DNA of 23,810 nucleotides from a virus. The translations under genes and the position numbers were made by a program. Shown piece after piece: positions 7,004 to 14,011 of this stretch (position 1 is its first letter; every line of letters starts with the position of its first letter). The stretch covers positions 1-23,810 of the IMG/VR virus record IMGVR_UViG_3300014050_000138; one strand, written 5' to 3'. Below the pieces are notes generated by a model that saw only the letters and a list, made by a program, of their open reading frames with translations, had not been told where the DNA came from and did not search any database.

Positions 7004-7711
7004 ATGGCTTATGTTTATAGACATATTAGGTTAGATAAAAATGAACCTTTTTATATAGGGATTGGGAACGATAATTCTTATAAAAGGGCTTATAATAAAT
7101 ATGATAGAAATTATATTTGGAAAAGTATAGTTAATAAAACTAAGTATAAAGTTGAAATAATATTAGATGGCTTATCTTGGGAAAAAGCATGTGAAAAAGA
7201 AAAAGAATTTATATCATTGTATGGTAGAAAAGATTTAGAAAAAGGACCCTTAGTAAATCTTACATCTGGGGGTGATGGGGTTATAGATAGAAACCCTCAA
7301 ACCCAGCACTATATTAATTGCATTAAATATAAACCTATTCTCCAATATGATTTAAAAGGAAATTTTATTAAAAGATGGAATAGTGGAGTAGAATTAAAAA
7401 AATATTATACATCTACCCAAGTAAGTAATATACAAATGTGTTGTAGAGAAGAATATAATATTGTTCAAGGATATTATTGGTATTATGAAGAAAATTTTAA
7501 AAAAGAAAATATTGAAAAAAGTCAATCTTTTAAAAGTAAAAGAAAAAAACAAATTTTTGTAGAATCATTAGACAAAACTTTTAATAAAGTCTATTATGGG
7601 TTAGAAGAATGTGTAAAAGCTTTAAACCTTAATGTTTGTGAAGAAGTTATTAGAAAAAAATGTATAAATAACCAAGAGTATAAGGGGTATAAATTTCAAT
7701 ACTTACTATAA
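7004..7711 (+). CDS. GIY-YIG homing endonuclease
   Basis: A 235-residue free-standing endonuclease of the GIY-YIG family, which cuts DNA to spread its own gene. The catalytic domain is at the N-terminus: YVYRHIRLDKNEPFYIGIG, where YVY and YIG are the two signature strands, followed by RAYNKY with the expected Arg and a later Glu in EKEKEFISLYG. Residues after about 105 hold DNA-binding NUMOD1-like segments (PILQYDLKGNFIKRWNSGVE and a second near IFVESLDKTF). The ATG at 7004 is preferred over an upstream in-frame TTG because it begins right at the domain. Codon use is even more AT-rich than its neighbours, as expected of a mobile gene. It sits between two leader-bearing genes, and its stop overlaps the next start (TAATG). 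Confidence 0.85.
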   Translation: MAYVYRHIRLDKNEPFYIGIGNDNSYKRAYNKYDRNYIWKSIVNKTKYKVEIILDGLSWEKACEKEKEFISLYGRKDLEKGPLVNLTSGGDGVIDRNPQTQHYINCIKYKPILQYDLKGNFIKRWNSGVELKKYYTSTQVSNIQMCCREEYNIVQGYYWYYEENFKKENIEKSQSFKSKRKKQIFVESLDKTFNKVYYGLEECVKALNLNVCEEVIRKKCINNQEYKGYKFQYLL

Positions 7712-9288
7712 TGAAACTTACCGACATACTCAAGCAAATAATCCAAGAAAAAAAAGCCAAACGCGACAGATGCTTGCGTATTGCAGACCGCAAATTTAAC
7801 AAACCATCAGCATATAAATCAGGTGCTGTAGTTAGATGCCGCCAAGGCAAGATATGGAAAGGATTAAAAGAAAATCATAAGGCATATGCTAAAGAAAGAT
7901 ATGAAGCCGATTTAATAGAAGGGAAAGTAGGAAATTTATACCATTCAACTAACGCTACAGCAGCCACCAATATATTAAAAGAAGGATACATAAACCCAGC
8001 TAATATAAATTTAAAACAATATATAGGAACTTCAAATCCACCTTGGTGGTATTCAGATGAATTTGGTGAACCTCAGCCTTTATATGGAGATTTTATATAT
8101 GCTGCTTCAAATTATAAAGAAGGATTTTTTGGAGTATCAAATCCTGAAGTTACTTTTATAATAGATGGGGATAAAGTAAAGAATAGTGGAATTGATATAT
8201 ATAAAGCTCCTGAAAGTATGGAAAAAGGAGTATGTTTAATTCAAGGTTCTGTTTCTTTAAAATTTATAAACAAAATAATAATAAATGGAGATCTTATAGA
8301 CGAAGAAGATAAAATTAATTTAATATTAATTATAAAAAATAAAAAAATAAAATACGATACTTTATTAAAAGAAGATAACCAACCATCAGAAGGATCATAC
8401 CAACAAGCTTTAAAAGATATTAAACCTATAATACCTGTTTTATCACATAACCTTATTCATCAACAAAGTTTAGAACATAATGAAGAAAATATGGTTAAAT
8501 TAAATCAAAAAATATTTGATTTAGTTAAAAAGGGAGATGGTACTATACTTGATAGGTTATGGGATTTAGCAGGAAATTCATTATTAAAAAATGCTATAAA
8601 CATTATTACCTTTTACCATAAAAGTAATTTAAACGAATCCAAACAAGTAGGCCCGTTATATCATTTTACAGATTTTTTTTCTCTCAAAAAGATTTTAACT
8701 AGTAATACTATGATTGGATCCTATGGCAATCAAGATATAAAAGGTCGATATATATCGACAACACGTGATAAAAATTTTTATAAATCTGATCCTAACCTTG
8801 GCGTTGAGGATCTGCAAGCCGCTTTAATATTTGATGGAAATAAATTAAGTAATAAATATAAAATTAAACCATATGCTTATGAACCATATAGAGACCTTAA
8901 TCGAAGTGGTGCCGAAGCAGAAGAACTAATCATACTTCCAGGCAGAGATTTACCTAATATTAAATCATACTTATCAGGTGTAATATTATTAAAGCCTAAT
9001 AAAGCAATAGAATCTTTCCTAAAAAAAGAAAATATACCTTATAATGTAGATTTAAGCGAAGCTAAAAAAGAAACACTCCGCACCTGGTTCAAACGCAAAG
9101 GAGCACCGGGTAAAACAGGAGGTTGGGTTGATTGTAATTCACCAATCCGCAAAGACGGAAAAATAACAGGATACAAACCATGTGGGAGACAAAAAGGCGA
9201 AATACGTTCAAAATATCCTTCATGTCGTCCAACACCATCTAAATGTAAAGATCCTGGTAAAGGTAAAAAATGGGGAAAAACAAAATGA
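7711..9288 (+). CDS. Leader-bearing multidomain protein with two ADP-ribosyltransferase-like domains; candidate polyprotein
   Basis: A 525-residue chain of four modules. Residues 1-13 are a leader (MKLTDILKQIIQE). Residues 17-52 are a small basic Cys domain (RDRCLRIADRKF, KSGAVVRCRQGKIWKG). After LIE70|G comes a domain starting LYHSTNATAATNILKEG; after LNE309|S a second starts LYHFTDFFSLKKIL, with YISTTRDKNF (347-356) and AEAEELI (401-407). LYH[ST]T plus a late E-x-E recalls the ADP-ribosyltransferase fold. After LSE450|A comes a Cys-rich basic domain (GGWVDCNSP, GYKPCGRQKGE, YPSCRPTPSKC). T4 packages and ejects an ADP-ribosyltransferase (Alt), so an ejected effector is a fair inference. The fold is judged by eye, and the first domain lacks a clear catalytic Glu. 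Confidence 0.7.
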   Translation: MKLTDILKQIIQEKKAKRDRCLRIADRKFNKPSAYKSGAVVRCRQGKIWKGLKENHKAYAKERYEADLIEGKVGNLYHSTNATAATNILKEGYINPANINLKQYIGTSNPPWWYSDEFGEPQPLYGDFIYAASNYKEGFFGVSNPEVTFIIDGDKVKNSGIDIYKAPESMEKGVCLIQGSVSLKFINKIIINGDLIDEEDKINLILIIKNKKIKYDTLLKEDNQPSEGSYQQALKDIKPIIPVLSHNLIHQQSLEHNEENMVKLNQKIFDLVKKGDGTILDRLWDLAGNSLLKNAINIITFYHKSNLNESKQVGPLYHFTDFFSLKKILTSNTMIGSYGNQDIKGRYISTTRDKNFYKSDPNLGVEDLQAALIFDGNKLSNKYKIKPYAYEPYRDLNRSGAEAEELIILPGRDLPNIKSYLSGVILLKPNKAIESFLKKENIPYNVDLSEAKKETLRTWFKRKGAPGKTGGWVDCNSPIRKDGKITGYKPCGRQKGEIRSKYPSCRPTPSKCKDPGKGKKWGKTK

Positions 9289-9710
9289 TAAAACTACTTG
9301 ACATATTAAGCGAAGCCGAGCTAAACCAATGCCCGGCTCCAACCCAAAACATAAAGCTAAATCTGCAAAACAGACAAAAAGCTATAAACGAATACGAGTA
9401 TGGGCCGTTAAATCCAAATGAACCCAACGAAAAATTTTGGCAAGCCAAGGTTGATATGTGGAAACTCGATTCCATAGAAGAAGCTAAAACTTCCCGCTGT
9501 GGTAATTGTGCTGCTTTTGATATTACAACTAAAACATTAGATTGCATTGCTAAAGGAATAGGCAATGATGAAGGCACAGAAGATCCGTTTGATGTAATTA
9601 AAGCTGGTAAGTTAGGATATTGTAGATTTTTAAAATTCAAATGCGCTGCTGCTCGAACTTGCGATGCTTGGGTGGTTGGAGGTCCTATTACAGATGACAA
9701 AGCCATATAA
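9285..9710 (+). CDS. Leader-bearing Cys-rich conserved phage protein
   Basis: A 141-residue protein. The ATG at 9285 is chosen because it overlaps the previous stop as ATGA and because the chain then opens MIKLLDILSE|AEL, a leader ending in a clean LSE|A site; an in-frame ATG at 9270 adds five residues. The body is a conserved family recalled from marine T4-like phages: CPAPTQNIKLNLQNRQKAI, YGPLNPNEPNEKFW, then SRCGNCAAFD, LDCIAKG, LGYCRFLKFKC and RTCDAWVVGGP. At least seven cysteines in the second half suggest a metal or iron-sulphur site. The role is unknown; the leader suggests a place in the head. It overlaps the cupin gene by 17 bases. Confidence 0.8.
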   Translation: MIKLLDILSEAELNQCPAPTQNIKLNLQNRQKAINEYEYGPLNPNEPNEKFWQAKVDMWKLDSIEEAKTSRCGNCAAFDITTKTLDCIAKGIGNDEGTEDPFDVIKAGKLGYCRFLKFKCAAARTCDAWVVGGPITDDKAI

Positions 9711-9966
9711 AGATATAGAAATCACAGACAGCTATATTATTCGTGAATTTGACGAAAATATAGATTCTATTGAATTAAAATGGCATCGGGATCTAAAATC
9801 TCGTACAGTAACTGTGTTAGAAGGACAAGGATGGAAATTCCAAAAAGAAAACGAACTTCCTTTGGAATTAAATAAAGGAGATGTTATATTTATTCAAGCT
9901 AAAGAATGGCATAGAATATTTATAGGTGAAACAAATTTAAGGTTAAAAATTGAAGAATATAACTAA
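9694..9966 (+). CDS. Small cupin-fold protein
   Basis: A 90-residue protein with the look of a single cupin barrel: ELKWHRDLKSRTVTVLEGQGWKFQ, then PLELNKGDVIFIQAKEWHRI and a final strand LRLKIEEY. The two WHR histidines lie where the metal-binding histidines of the two cupin motifs usually are. Similar short cupins occur in T4-like cyanophages as hypotheticals. The substrate cannot be read. The ATG at 9694 is preferred to the one ten codons earlier because it keeps the overlap with the previous gene short and starts at MTKPYKDIEITDSY. The gene overlaps the downstream endonuclease frame by 17 bases. Confidence 0.75.
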   Translation: MTKPYKDIEITDSYIIREFDENIDSIELKWHRDLKSRTVTVLEGQGWKFQKENELPLELNKGDVIFIQAKEWHRIFIGETNLRLKIEEYN

Positions 9967-10582
9967 AATATATCTTGTTGAAAATTGTTATGGTGATCCT
10001 AATAAAGTTTATATTGGTAAGACTATAAATTCAAGAGAATCTAATCATAAAAAAACGTATGGTACCCAAATTAAATATACTTTTATAGATGAAATAAACT
10101 CATTGAATAGAAAAGATTGGGAACCATTAGAAACATATTGGATAGAGCAGTTTAAGGCTTGGGGATTTGAGATAGTAAATGTAAGAAAAAAGGGAGGAAT
10201 GGGTCCTGAATTCTTATCTGAGGAAGCTAGAAGTAAGAAATCTAAAGCTATGATAGGAAAAGCCCATTCAAAAGAAACTTGTTTAAAAATAAAACAAGCA
10301 TTACAAGGAAAAAAAAGAGATAAAAAAATTGGAGAAAAAATATCAAATTCAAAAAAAGGTAAGTCTATTAATTTAATAGTAACTTCTCAACATAAAAATA
10401 AATTAAAAGAAATAAAATCTATTCCTATTACCCAATATGATTTACAAGGAAATTTTATTAAAGAATGGGATTCAACTCAAGAGGCTGCTTTTTTTTATAA
10501 TGTTCAAAAAGGACATATATGTAACGCTTTAAATGGAAGATCCAAATCAAGTAAAGGATTTATATGGAAATATAAAAATTAA
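9950..10582 (+). CDS. GIY-YIG homing endonuclease with TTG start
   Basis: A 210-residue endonuclease. The GIY-YIG strands are IYLVEN and VYIGKT at residues 7-22, followed by Arg in NSRESNHK and Glu in EPLETYWIEQF. NUMOD3-like repeats follow (SEEARSKKSKAMIGKAHS, IGEKISNSKKGKS) and a C-terminal NUMOD1-like segment (PITQYDLQGNFIKEWDSTQE, then KGFIWKYKN). No ATG precedes the catalytic domain, so the TTG at 9950 inside the cupin gene is the only plausible start; translation probably couples to the cupin stop at 9964-9966. The C-terminal segment closely resembles those of the endonucleases at 7004 and 13015, pointing to a family of related mobile genes in this genome. Confidence 0.8.
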   Translation: MKNITKIYLVENCYGDPNKVYIGKTINSRESNHKKTYGTQIKYTFIDEINSLNRKDWEPLETYWIEQFKAWGFEIVNVRKKGGMGPEFLSEEARSKKSKAMIGKAHSKETCLKIKQALQGKKRDKKIGEKISNSKKGKSINLIVTSQHKNKLKEIKSIPITQYDLQGNFIKEWDSTQEAAFFYNVQKGHICNALNGRSKSSKGFIWKYKN

Positions 10583-10584
10583 TA

Positions 10585-10593
10585 TATTTATAA
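10585..10593 (+). promoter_or_regulatory. TATTTATAA promoter-like motif before an RNA unit
   Basis: TATTTATAA right after the endonuclease stop. No gene starts just downstream (the ATG at 10600 stops after three codons), so this copy most simply drives the non-coding unit that ends at 10714. It is a good argument that the motif is a promoter. Confidence 0.55.
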
Positions 10594-10599
10594 AGGAAC

Positions 10600-10714
10600 A
10601 TGAACACTTAAATTAAAGATACACAAAGTACAGACCGATTCATAGCCGGTCGCTTAACAAAAAAACTGACAGCTGTGGCGTCACCCCAATAAACTTGGAG
10701 ACGCCACTTTTTTT
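10600..10714 (+). ncRNA. Putative phage small RNA
   Basis: About 115 bases with no usable reading frame, between a promoter-like motif (10585-10593) and a strong intrinsic terminator. A hairpin at 10633-10651 pairs GACCG with CGGTC around a nine-base loop, followed by an A-rich single-stranded stretch, the palindrome ACAGCTGT (10669-10676) and the terminator stem. GC content is clearly above the surroundings, as expected of structured RNA. It is not a tRNA: no acceptor or T-arm pattern is visible. The 5' end is inferred from the motif. It could instead be only an untranslated tail of the upstream transcript. Confidence 0.45.
10675..10714 (+). terminator. Strong rho-independent terminator
   Basis: The stem GTGGCGTC (10675-10682) pairs with GACGCCAC (10700-10707), with an inner helix CCAA/TTGG, followed by seven T. 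It insulates the FAD dehydrogenase gene from upstream transcription. Confidence 0.85.
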
Positions 10715-10722
10715 ATGTATAT
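10714..10722 (+). promoter_or_regulatory. TATGTATAT promoter-like variant
   Basis: TATGTATAT directly after the terminator T-run, 22 bases before the ATG at 10745. It is a weaker match to the motif, but the position after a terminator requires a promoter somewhere here. Confidence 0.4.
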
Positions 10723-10744
10723 TTAATAGTTAACAATTTGAAAT

Positions 10745-12031
10745 ATGAAAAAAATAGTAATTGTAGGAGCAGGTGTAGCTGGAATGAATGCTGCAACCAA
10801 ATTAATAAAAAAAAATTACTCTGGTAATTTAATAACTGTAATAGATGCTGGAAAAGATCCATATAATAGACTTAAAGATGAAGTAATGCGAGGAGGCTTC
10901 GGAGCTGGGCTTTTCTCAGATGGTAAGTGGAGTTATCTTCACAATGCAGTAGGGGGTCAACTAGCTAAGTACATGGGAGAAAAAGAGGCAGACCAGGTCC
11001 TAGACGAAGCATGGTCTTATATTGTAGAATTTCATCCTGATCCTTTAAAAATAATGTTCTCTGAACCAACTCAAGAACCCGAATTTATTAAACCATATTT
11101 TAATCTAAGAATGGCCCCAGCATACCACATTGGAACTAACTATTTGCATGATATGGGTAAAAGATGGTACGATTGGTTAGTTGAAAAAGGTGTTAATTTT
11201 ATGTGGGAAACCGAAGTAATAGATATTGATTTTGAAATCCAATATATAACCCTTAACAATAAGCTAGAAATCATAAATTTTGATAAACTTATTTATGGCA
11301 CAGGTAAATCTGGTATTGATTTGACTCAAAAGCTAATTGATAAATATAATTTAAACAAAGAAAGTAAAAGTGTACAGTTGGGGGTTCGTATGGAACTTCC
11401 ACAAAAATACATGCAATCAATTGTAGATATAGCATATGATTTTAAATTATATAAGCGCCATAACGATAAAGTGTCCTCGCGTTCATTTTGCAGTAATAAT
11501 TTTGCGGCTTATGTAGCCGAAGAAGTTACATACGATATGAGATCATATAATGGTCATAGTTACAAGCAGCAAGATATGGTAAATAATATGACTAATTTTG
11601 GTATTATAATGGAAATAAAAGGAATAGACAGCCCATTCAAGTTCCAAAAAGATATAGTATCAAAATGCCAAATTGATGGAAAAGGTATTCATTATTCCCC
11701 TAATTTTACTCGCAAACCATCATTAACTGCTGAAGGTAAAGAAATGAATGTAGTTAGTGTAGGTAATTTAGATCTATTTAAACAAGTATATGGTGAATAC
11801 GCCGATTATATCATCAATTATATTGATGACTTAAATAAAGTATTTAATTTTGAAGATGATTACTCACTATACATTCCAGAAGTAAAATTTTTATCCGAGG
11901 AAGTTTTAACAAATTATGACGATTTATCTTTAATAAAATATCCTAATATACATTTTGTAGGGGATAGCTTATCTTCTAGAGGAATAGCTGTAAGTGCCGC
12001 TCAGGGCGTATATTGTGTAAAAAACTTTTAA
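10745..12031 (+). CDS. FAD-dependent dehydrogenase-like flavoprotein
   Basis: A 428-residue flavoprotein of unknown substrate. The N-terminus has a Rossmann dinucleotide site, VIVGAGVAGMNAA, with GAGVAG at residues 8-13. GGFGAGLFSDGKWS at 50-63, SRSFCSNNFAAYVAEE in the middle and FVGDSLSSRGIAVSAAQGVY near the C-terminus match the pattern I remember for uncharacterised FAD-dependent dehydrogenases (COG2509 type), including the GD near the end that holds the FAD. It is unusual in a phage and is probably a host-derived auxiliary gene. It has its own promoter-like variant and follows a terminator, so it may be expressed apart from the head genes. Nine bases separate it from the next gene. A related 3' fragment lies at 12879-12986. 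Confidence 0.75.
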   Translation: MKKIVIVGAGVAGMNAATKLIKKNYSGNLITVIDAGKDPYNRLKDEVMRGGFGAGLFSDGKWSYLHNAVGGQLAKYMGEKEADQVLDEAWSYIVEFHPDPLKIMFSEPTQEPEFIKPYFNLRMAPAYHIGTNYLHDMGKRWYDWLVEKGVNFMWETEVIDIDFEIQYITLNNKLEIINFDKLIYGTGKSGIDLTQKLIDKYNLNKESKSVQLGVRMELPQKYMQSIVDIAYDFKLYKRHNDKVSSRSFCSNNFAAYVAEEVTYDMRSYNGHSYKQQDMVNNMTNFGIIMEIKGIDSPFKFQKDIVSKCQIDGKGIHYSPNFTRKPSLTAEGKEMNVVSVGNLDLFKQVYGEYADYIINYIDDLNKVFNFEDDYSLYIPEVKFLSEEVLTNYDDLSLIKYPNIHFVGDSLSSRGIAVSAAQGVYCVKNF

Positions 12032-12040
12032 AATAACACT

Positions 12041-12283
12041 ATGGAAAAATGGGAACTCACCAAAAAACTCACTAAAACCGACGGAACAATAGCATACATA
12101 TGGGATGGCAAGCTCCACAATTGGGACGGCCCTGCTTTAATACCCGAAGGTAACATGCGTAAACGCGAATACTATCTTTATGGCATTCCTAAAACAGAAG
12201 AACAATGGAAAGAAGCACGCAAAGATAGAGAAGGACTTCCGTGGTATAAAAAACCTAGCGTTACAGGAACAAGTAGATATTAA
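12041..12283 (+). CDS. 80-residue DGPA/YYLYG protein, copy 1
   Basis: A small soluble protein with the core KLHNWDGPALIPEG and then REYYLYG and TEEQWKEARKD. The H-x-x-DGPA plus aromatic-Gly pattern resembles short repeat units found in phages and large DNA viruses, of unknown role. A paralogue lies at 14012-14254; by eye 72 of 80 residues are identical, while many synonymous bases differ. Both copies have therefore been kept as protein for some time. It follows the FAD gene by nine bases and probably shares its transcript, which ends at a hairpin overlapping the stop codon. Confidence 0.8.
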   Translation: MEKWELTKKLTKTDGTIAYIWDGKLHNWDGPALIPEGNMRKREYYLYGIPKTEEQWKEARKDREGLPWYKKPSVTGTSRY

Positions 12284-12308
12284 AAATATCGTTTTTTATT
12301 TTTTTTTT
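12276..12308 (+). terminator. Probable rho-independent terminator over the stop codon
   Basis: GATATT (12276-12281) and AATATC (12285-12290) form a six-pair stem around AAA, followed by a G and a long T-rich run to 12308. The stem is AT-rich and weak, but the T-run is strong. Confidence 0.55.
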
Positions 12309-12310
12309 AA

Positions 12311-12319
12311 TATGTATAA
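12311..12319 (+). promoter_or_regulatory. TATGTATAA promoter-like motif
   Basis: TATGTATAA after the T-run of the preceding terminator, 19 bases before the ATG at 12339. Confidence 0.5.
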
Positions 12320-12338
12320 TCAAATAAATACTTAAATT

Positions 12339-12629
12339 ATGAAACAAATATTATCTGAAGAATTTCGTAGAATGCAGAAACTTGCTGGTATTATTGCTGA
12401 AAACCAAAATAGTTTTCCTAGTGAAGATGAAATTAAAGCAAAAAGTGAAATGGGAGGTTGGGTAACATTATCAAAAAATGGAATCAATTATGACATTAAC
12501 TACACAGTAAGTTCTGAAAGTGATGATGAAATGTCATTTGGTGTCTACCCTTCAGGAGGTAGCGAAGATGAAGAACAAATAGCAGAGTTTTATACATATG
12601 ATGAATTAGTAGATTGGTTTAATAGGTAG
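12339..12629 (+). CDS. Small protein with RRMQKLAGII N-terminal module
   Basis: A 96-residue protein. It opens MKQILSEEFRRMQKLAGIIAEN, an alternative leader type with LSE|E and IAE|N as possible protease sites; the RR-x-Q-x-x-AGII core recurs at the C-terminus of the gene at 2662. Residues 38-96 are a small acidic alpha-beta domain (GGWVTLSKNGINYDINYTV, FGVYPSGG, FYTYDELVDWF). Function is unknown. Another frame opens at 12613 and continues for 87 codons with no start codon, so this gene may be the front part of a longer ancestral protein. It has its own promoter-like motif. Confidence 0.7.
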   Translation: MKQILSEEFRRMQKLAGIIAENQNSFPSEDEIKAKSEMGGWVTLSKNGINYDINYTVSSESDDEMSFGVYPSGGSEDEEQIAEFYTYDELVDWFNR

Positions 12630-12876
12630 TAAATTTACTATTGGTGATGAATTAACAACTTATGGGGGTGGTGAAAAAGTTACAGTAATAGGTATAAAGC
12701 CCAATTTAGCTGCTGCTTTAGCAGATACTGAAAATTCTGAAGCTGTTAAAGAACTTAAAAAAGATTTACGTAAAAACCTTATAAGTATAGAAGATAGAAA
12801 TAAACCTTTTTATTTAGTAACATCTGAATCGTTTCCTATTAATAAATATTATATTGAATCTGAATTGGAATTATAA
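12613..12876 (+). pseudogene. Start-less reading frame with KOW-like segment, probable gene remnant
   Basis: A frame open from 12613 to the TAA at 12874-12876 with no ATG, GTG or TTG near its front. It reads KFTIGDELTTYGGGEKVTVIG, then AAALADTENSEAVKELKKD and a C-terminal PFYLVTSESFPINKYYIE. The first part resembles the KOW-like segments in the genes at 1213 (residue 21) and 21516 (residue 283). It lies in the +1 frame relative to the preceding gene and overlaps its last codons, so either a frameshift joins them or this is the tail of a decayed gene. I favour decay, because another fragment follows at once. Confidence 0.55.
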
Positions 12877-12878
12877 CA

Positions 12879-12986
12879 AAATATCCGAATGTACACTTTG
12901 TTGGCGACGCTCTTTCAGCAAGGGGTATAACTGTTAGTGGAGCTCATGGTATTTATGTGGCTTCTTCGATTTTACAAAATTCTTAA
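12879..12986 (+). pseudogene. 3' remnant of a FAD-dependent dehydrogenase gene
   Basis: A 35-codon in-frame tail ending at TAA 12984-12986. It reads KYPNVHFVGDALSARGITVS then GAHGIYVASSI. It aligns without gaps to the end of the intact flavoprotein (KYPNIHFVGDSLSSRGIAVS, then AAQGVYCVKNF). The differences include GAHGIYVASS, which is nearer to what I recall of cellular COG2509 proteins, so it may derive from a related gene and not from a recent copy. Stop codons lie directly upstream in this frame, so it is not a functional gene. Confidence 0.75.
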
Positions 12987-12987
12987 A

Positions 12988-13014
12988 TATTTATAATCGA
13001 ACAAAAACTCGATT
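12988..13014 (+). promoter_or_regulatory. TATTTATAA motif with hairpin before homing endonuclease start
   Basis: TATTTATAA at 12988-12996, 18 bases before the ATG at 13015. AATCGA (12995-13000) and TCGATT (13009-13014) form a six-pair stem ending directly at the ATG. Hairpins near the starts of T4 homing endonuclease genes are known to restrict translation to late transcripts; a similar role is inferred here. Confidence 0.45.
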
Positions 13015-13962
13015 ATGAATTACCAAAGAATATATAACCAAATAGTTGAACGTGCCCAAAATAGAACTTTAGATGGTTATAAAGAAAAACACCATATAAT
13101 CCCAAAATGTATTGGTGGGAATAATGATAAAGAAAATATAGTAAAATTAACAGCAAAGGAACATTTTTTATGTCATATATTACTTTGTGAAATTTATCCT
13201 AAAAATATAAAATTATATCAAGCTTTATGGTTAATGTCTACTAACAAAAATAAAAAAAAAGGGAAAAGATATAAAGTATCATCTAGAGTTTATGAAAGAA
13301 TTAAAATAGAAGCTTCTAAAATATACAAAAACCGAACACAAACTAAAGAAGAAAAACAAAAAAGAGTTAATTCTCAAATTTTAACTTGGGATAAAAAACG
13401 CAAAGAACAAGGTTTAATAATTAATAAAAATTATATTTTTGATTTTATAAAATCATACCCCAATATTAAATTGACTGAAAATAATAAACATTGTATAAAC
13501 TATTGTTATAATGATAATATTAATATTAAAAATATTATTTGTTTGTGTGGCAATGGAATAAAAAGGTTTCAAAACTATACTCAAGGTTATAAACAATATT
13601 GTAGTCAAAGATGTGCTAATTTATATAATAAAGAAAAATCTTTGCAAACTAAAGAAAATAATGGTTTATGGGATAATTCTAAAGAAAGATTACGTAAAAA
13701 AGAAATAGAAAATTTATCTAAAATAGAAATTGAACAACTTAGAAGAAAACGAATTAGTGTTAAACAAAAAGGCAAAACTAAATTAGGAAACAGTCATAGT
13801 AAACCCATTATACAATTCGATACCCAAGAAAATCTTATCCAAGAGTGGCCAAGCATTAGGCAAGCTGGTTTCAGTTTAGTAGGGAATCAAGGTGAACCTA
13901 TTAGAAAATGTCTTAAAGGTTTACAAAAAACAGCTTATGGGTACAAATGGAAATATAAATAA
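13015..13962 (+). CDS. HNH homing endonuclease
   Basis: A 315-residue endonuclease of the HNH family. The catalytic motif is at residues 22-60: YKEKHHIIPKCIGGNNDKEN, then IVKLTAKEHFLCHILL, with the paired His, the Asn and the later His expected of the fold. A four-cysteine finger lies in the middle (CLCGNG, YKQYCSQRCANLY). The C-terminus holds a NUMOD1-like DNA-binding segment (PIIQFDTQENLIQEWPS, then YGYKWKYK), very like those of the two GIY-YIG genes. It sits exactly between a FAD-gene remnant and the second copy of the 80-residue gene, where the intact copy has only nine bases, so the insertion point is readable. Confidence 0.85.
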   Translation: MNYQRIYNQIVERAQNRTLDGYKEKHHIIPKCIGGNNDKENIVKLTAKEHFLCHILLCEIYPKNIKLYQALWLMSTNKNKKKGKRYKVSSRVYERIKIEASKIYKNRTQTKEEKQKRVNSQILTWDKKRKEQGLIINKNYIFDFIKSYPNIKLTENNKHCINYCYNDNINIKNIICLCGNGIKRFQNYTQGYKQYCSQRCANLYNKEKSLQTKENNGLWDNSKERLRKKEIENLSKIEIEQLRRKRISVKQKGKTKLGNSHSKPIIQFDTQENLIQEWPSIRQAGFSLVGNQGEPIRKCLKGLQKTAYGYKWKYK

Positions 13963-13990
13963 AACTTGGTTTTTTAAACTTTCTTTTTTA

Positions 13991-13999
13991 CATTTATAT
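13991..13999 (+). promoter_or_regulatory. CATTTATAT, weak promoter-like variant
   Basis: CATTTATAT, 12 bases before the ATG at 14012, after a T-rich stretch. It is a poor match and is listed because of its position. Confidence 0.25.
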
Positions 14000-14011
14000 T
14001 AAAATAATAAT

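Noticed and set aside
9239-9706. Minus-strand open frame of 155 codons
   Set aside because: It lies opposite a well-supported Cys-rich phage gene, has no recognisable domain, and all neighbours are on the + strand.
10633-10707. Possible tRNA in the structured non-coding stretch
   Set aside because: The hairpins do not form a cloverleaf, and there is no T-loop or acceptor pairing.
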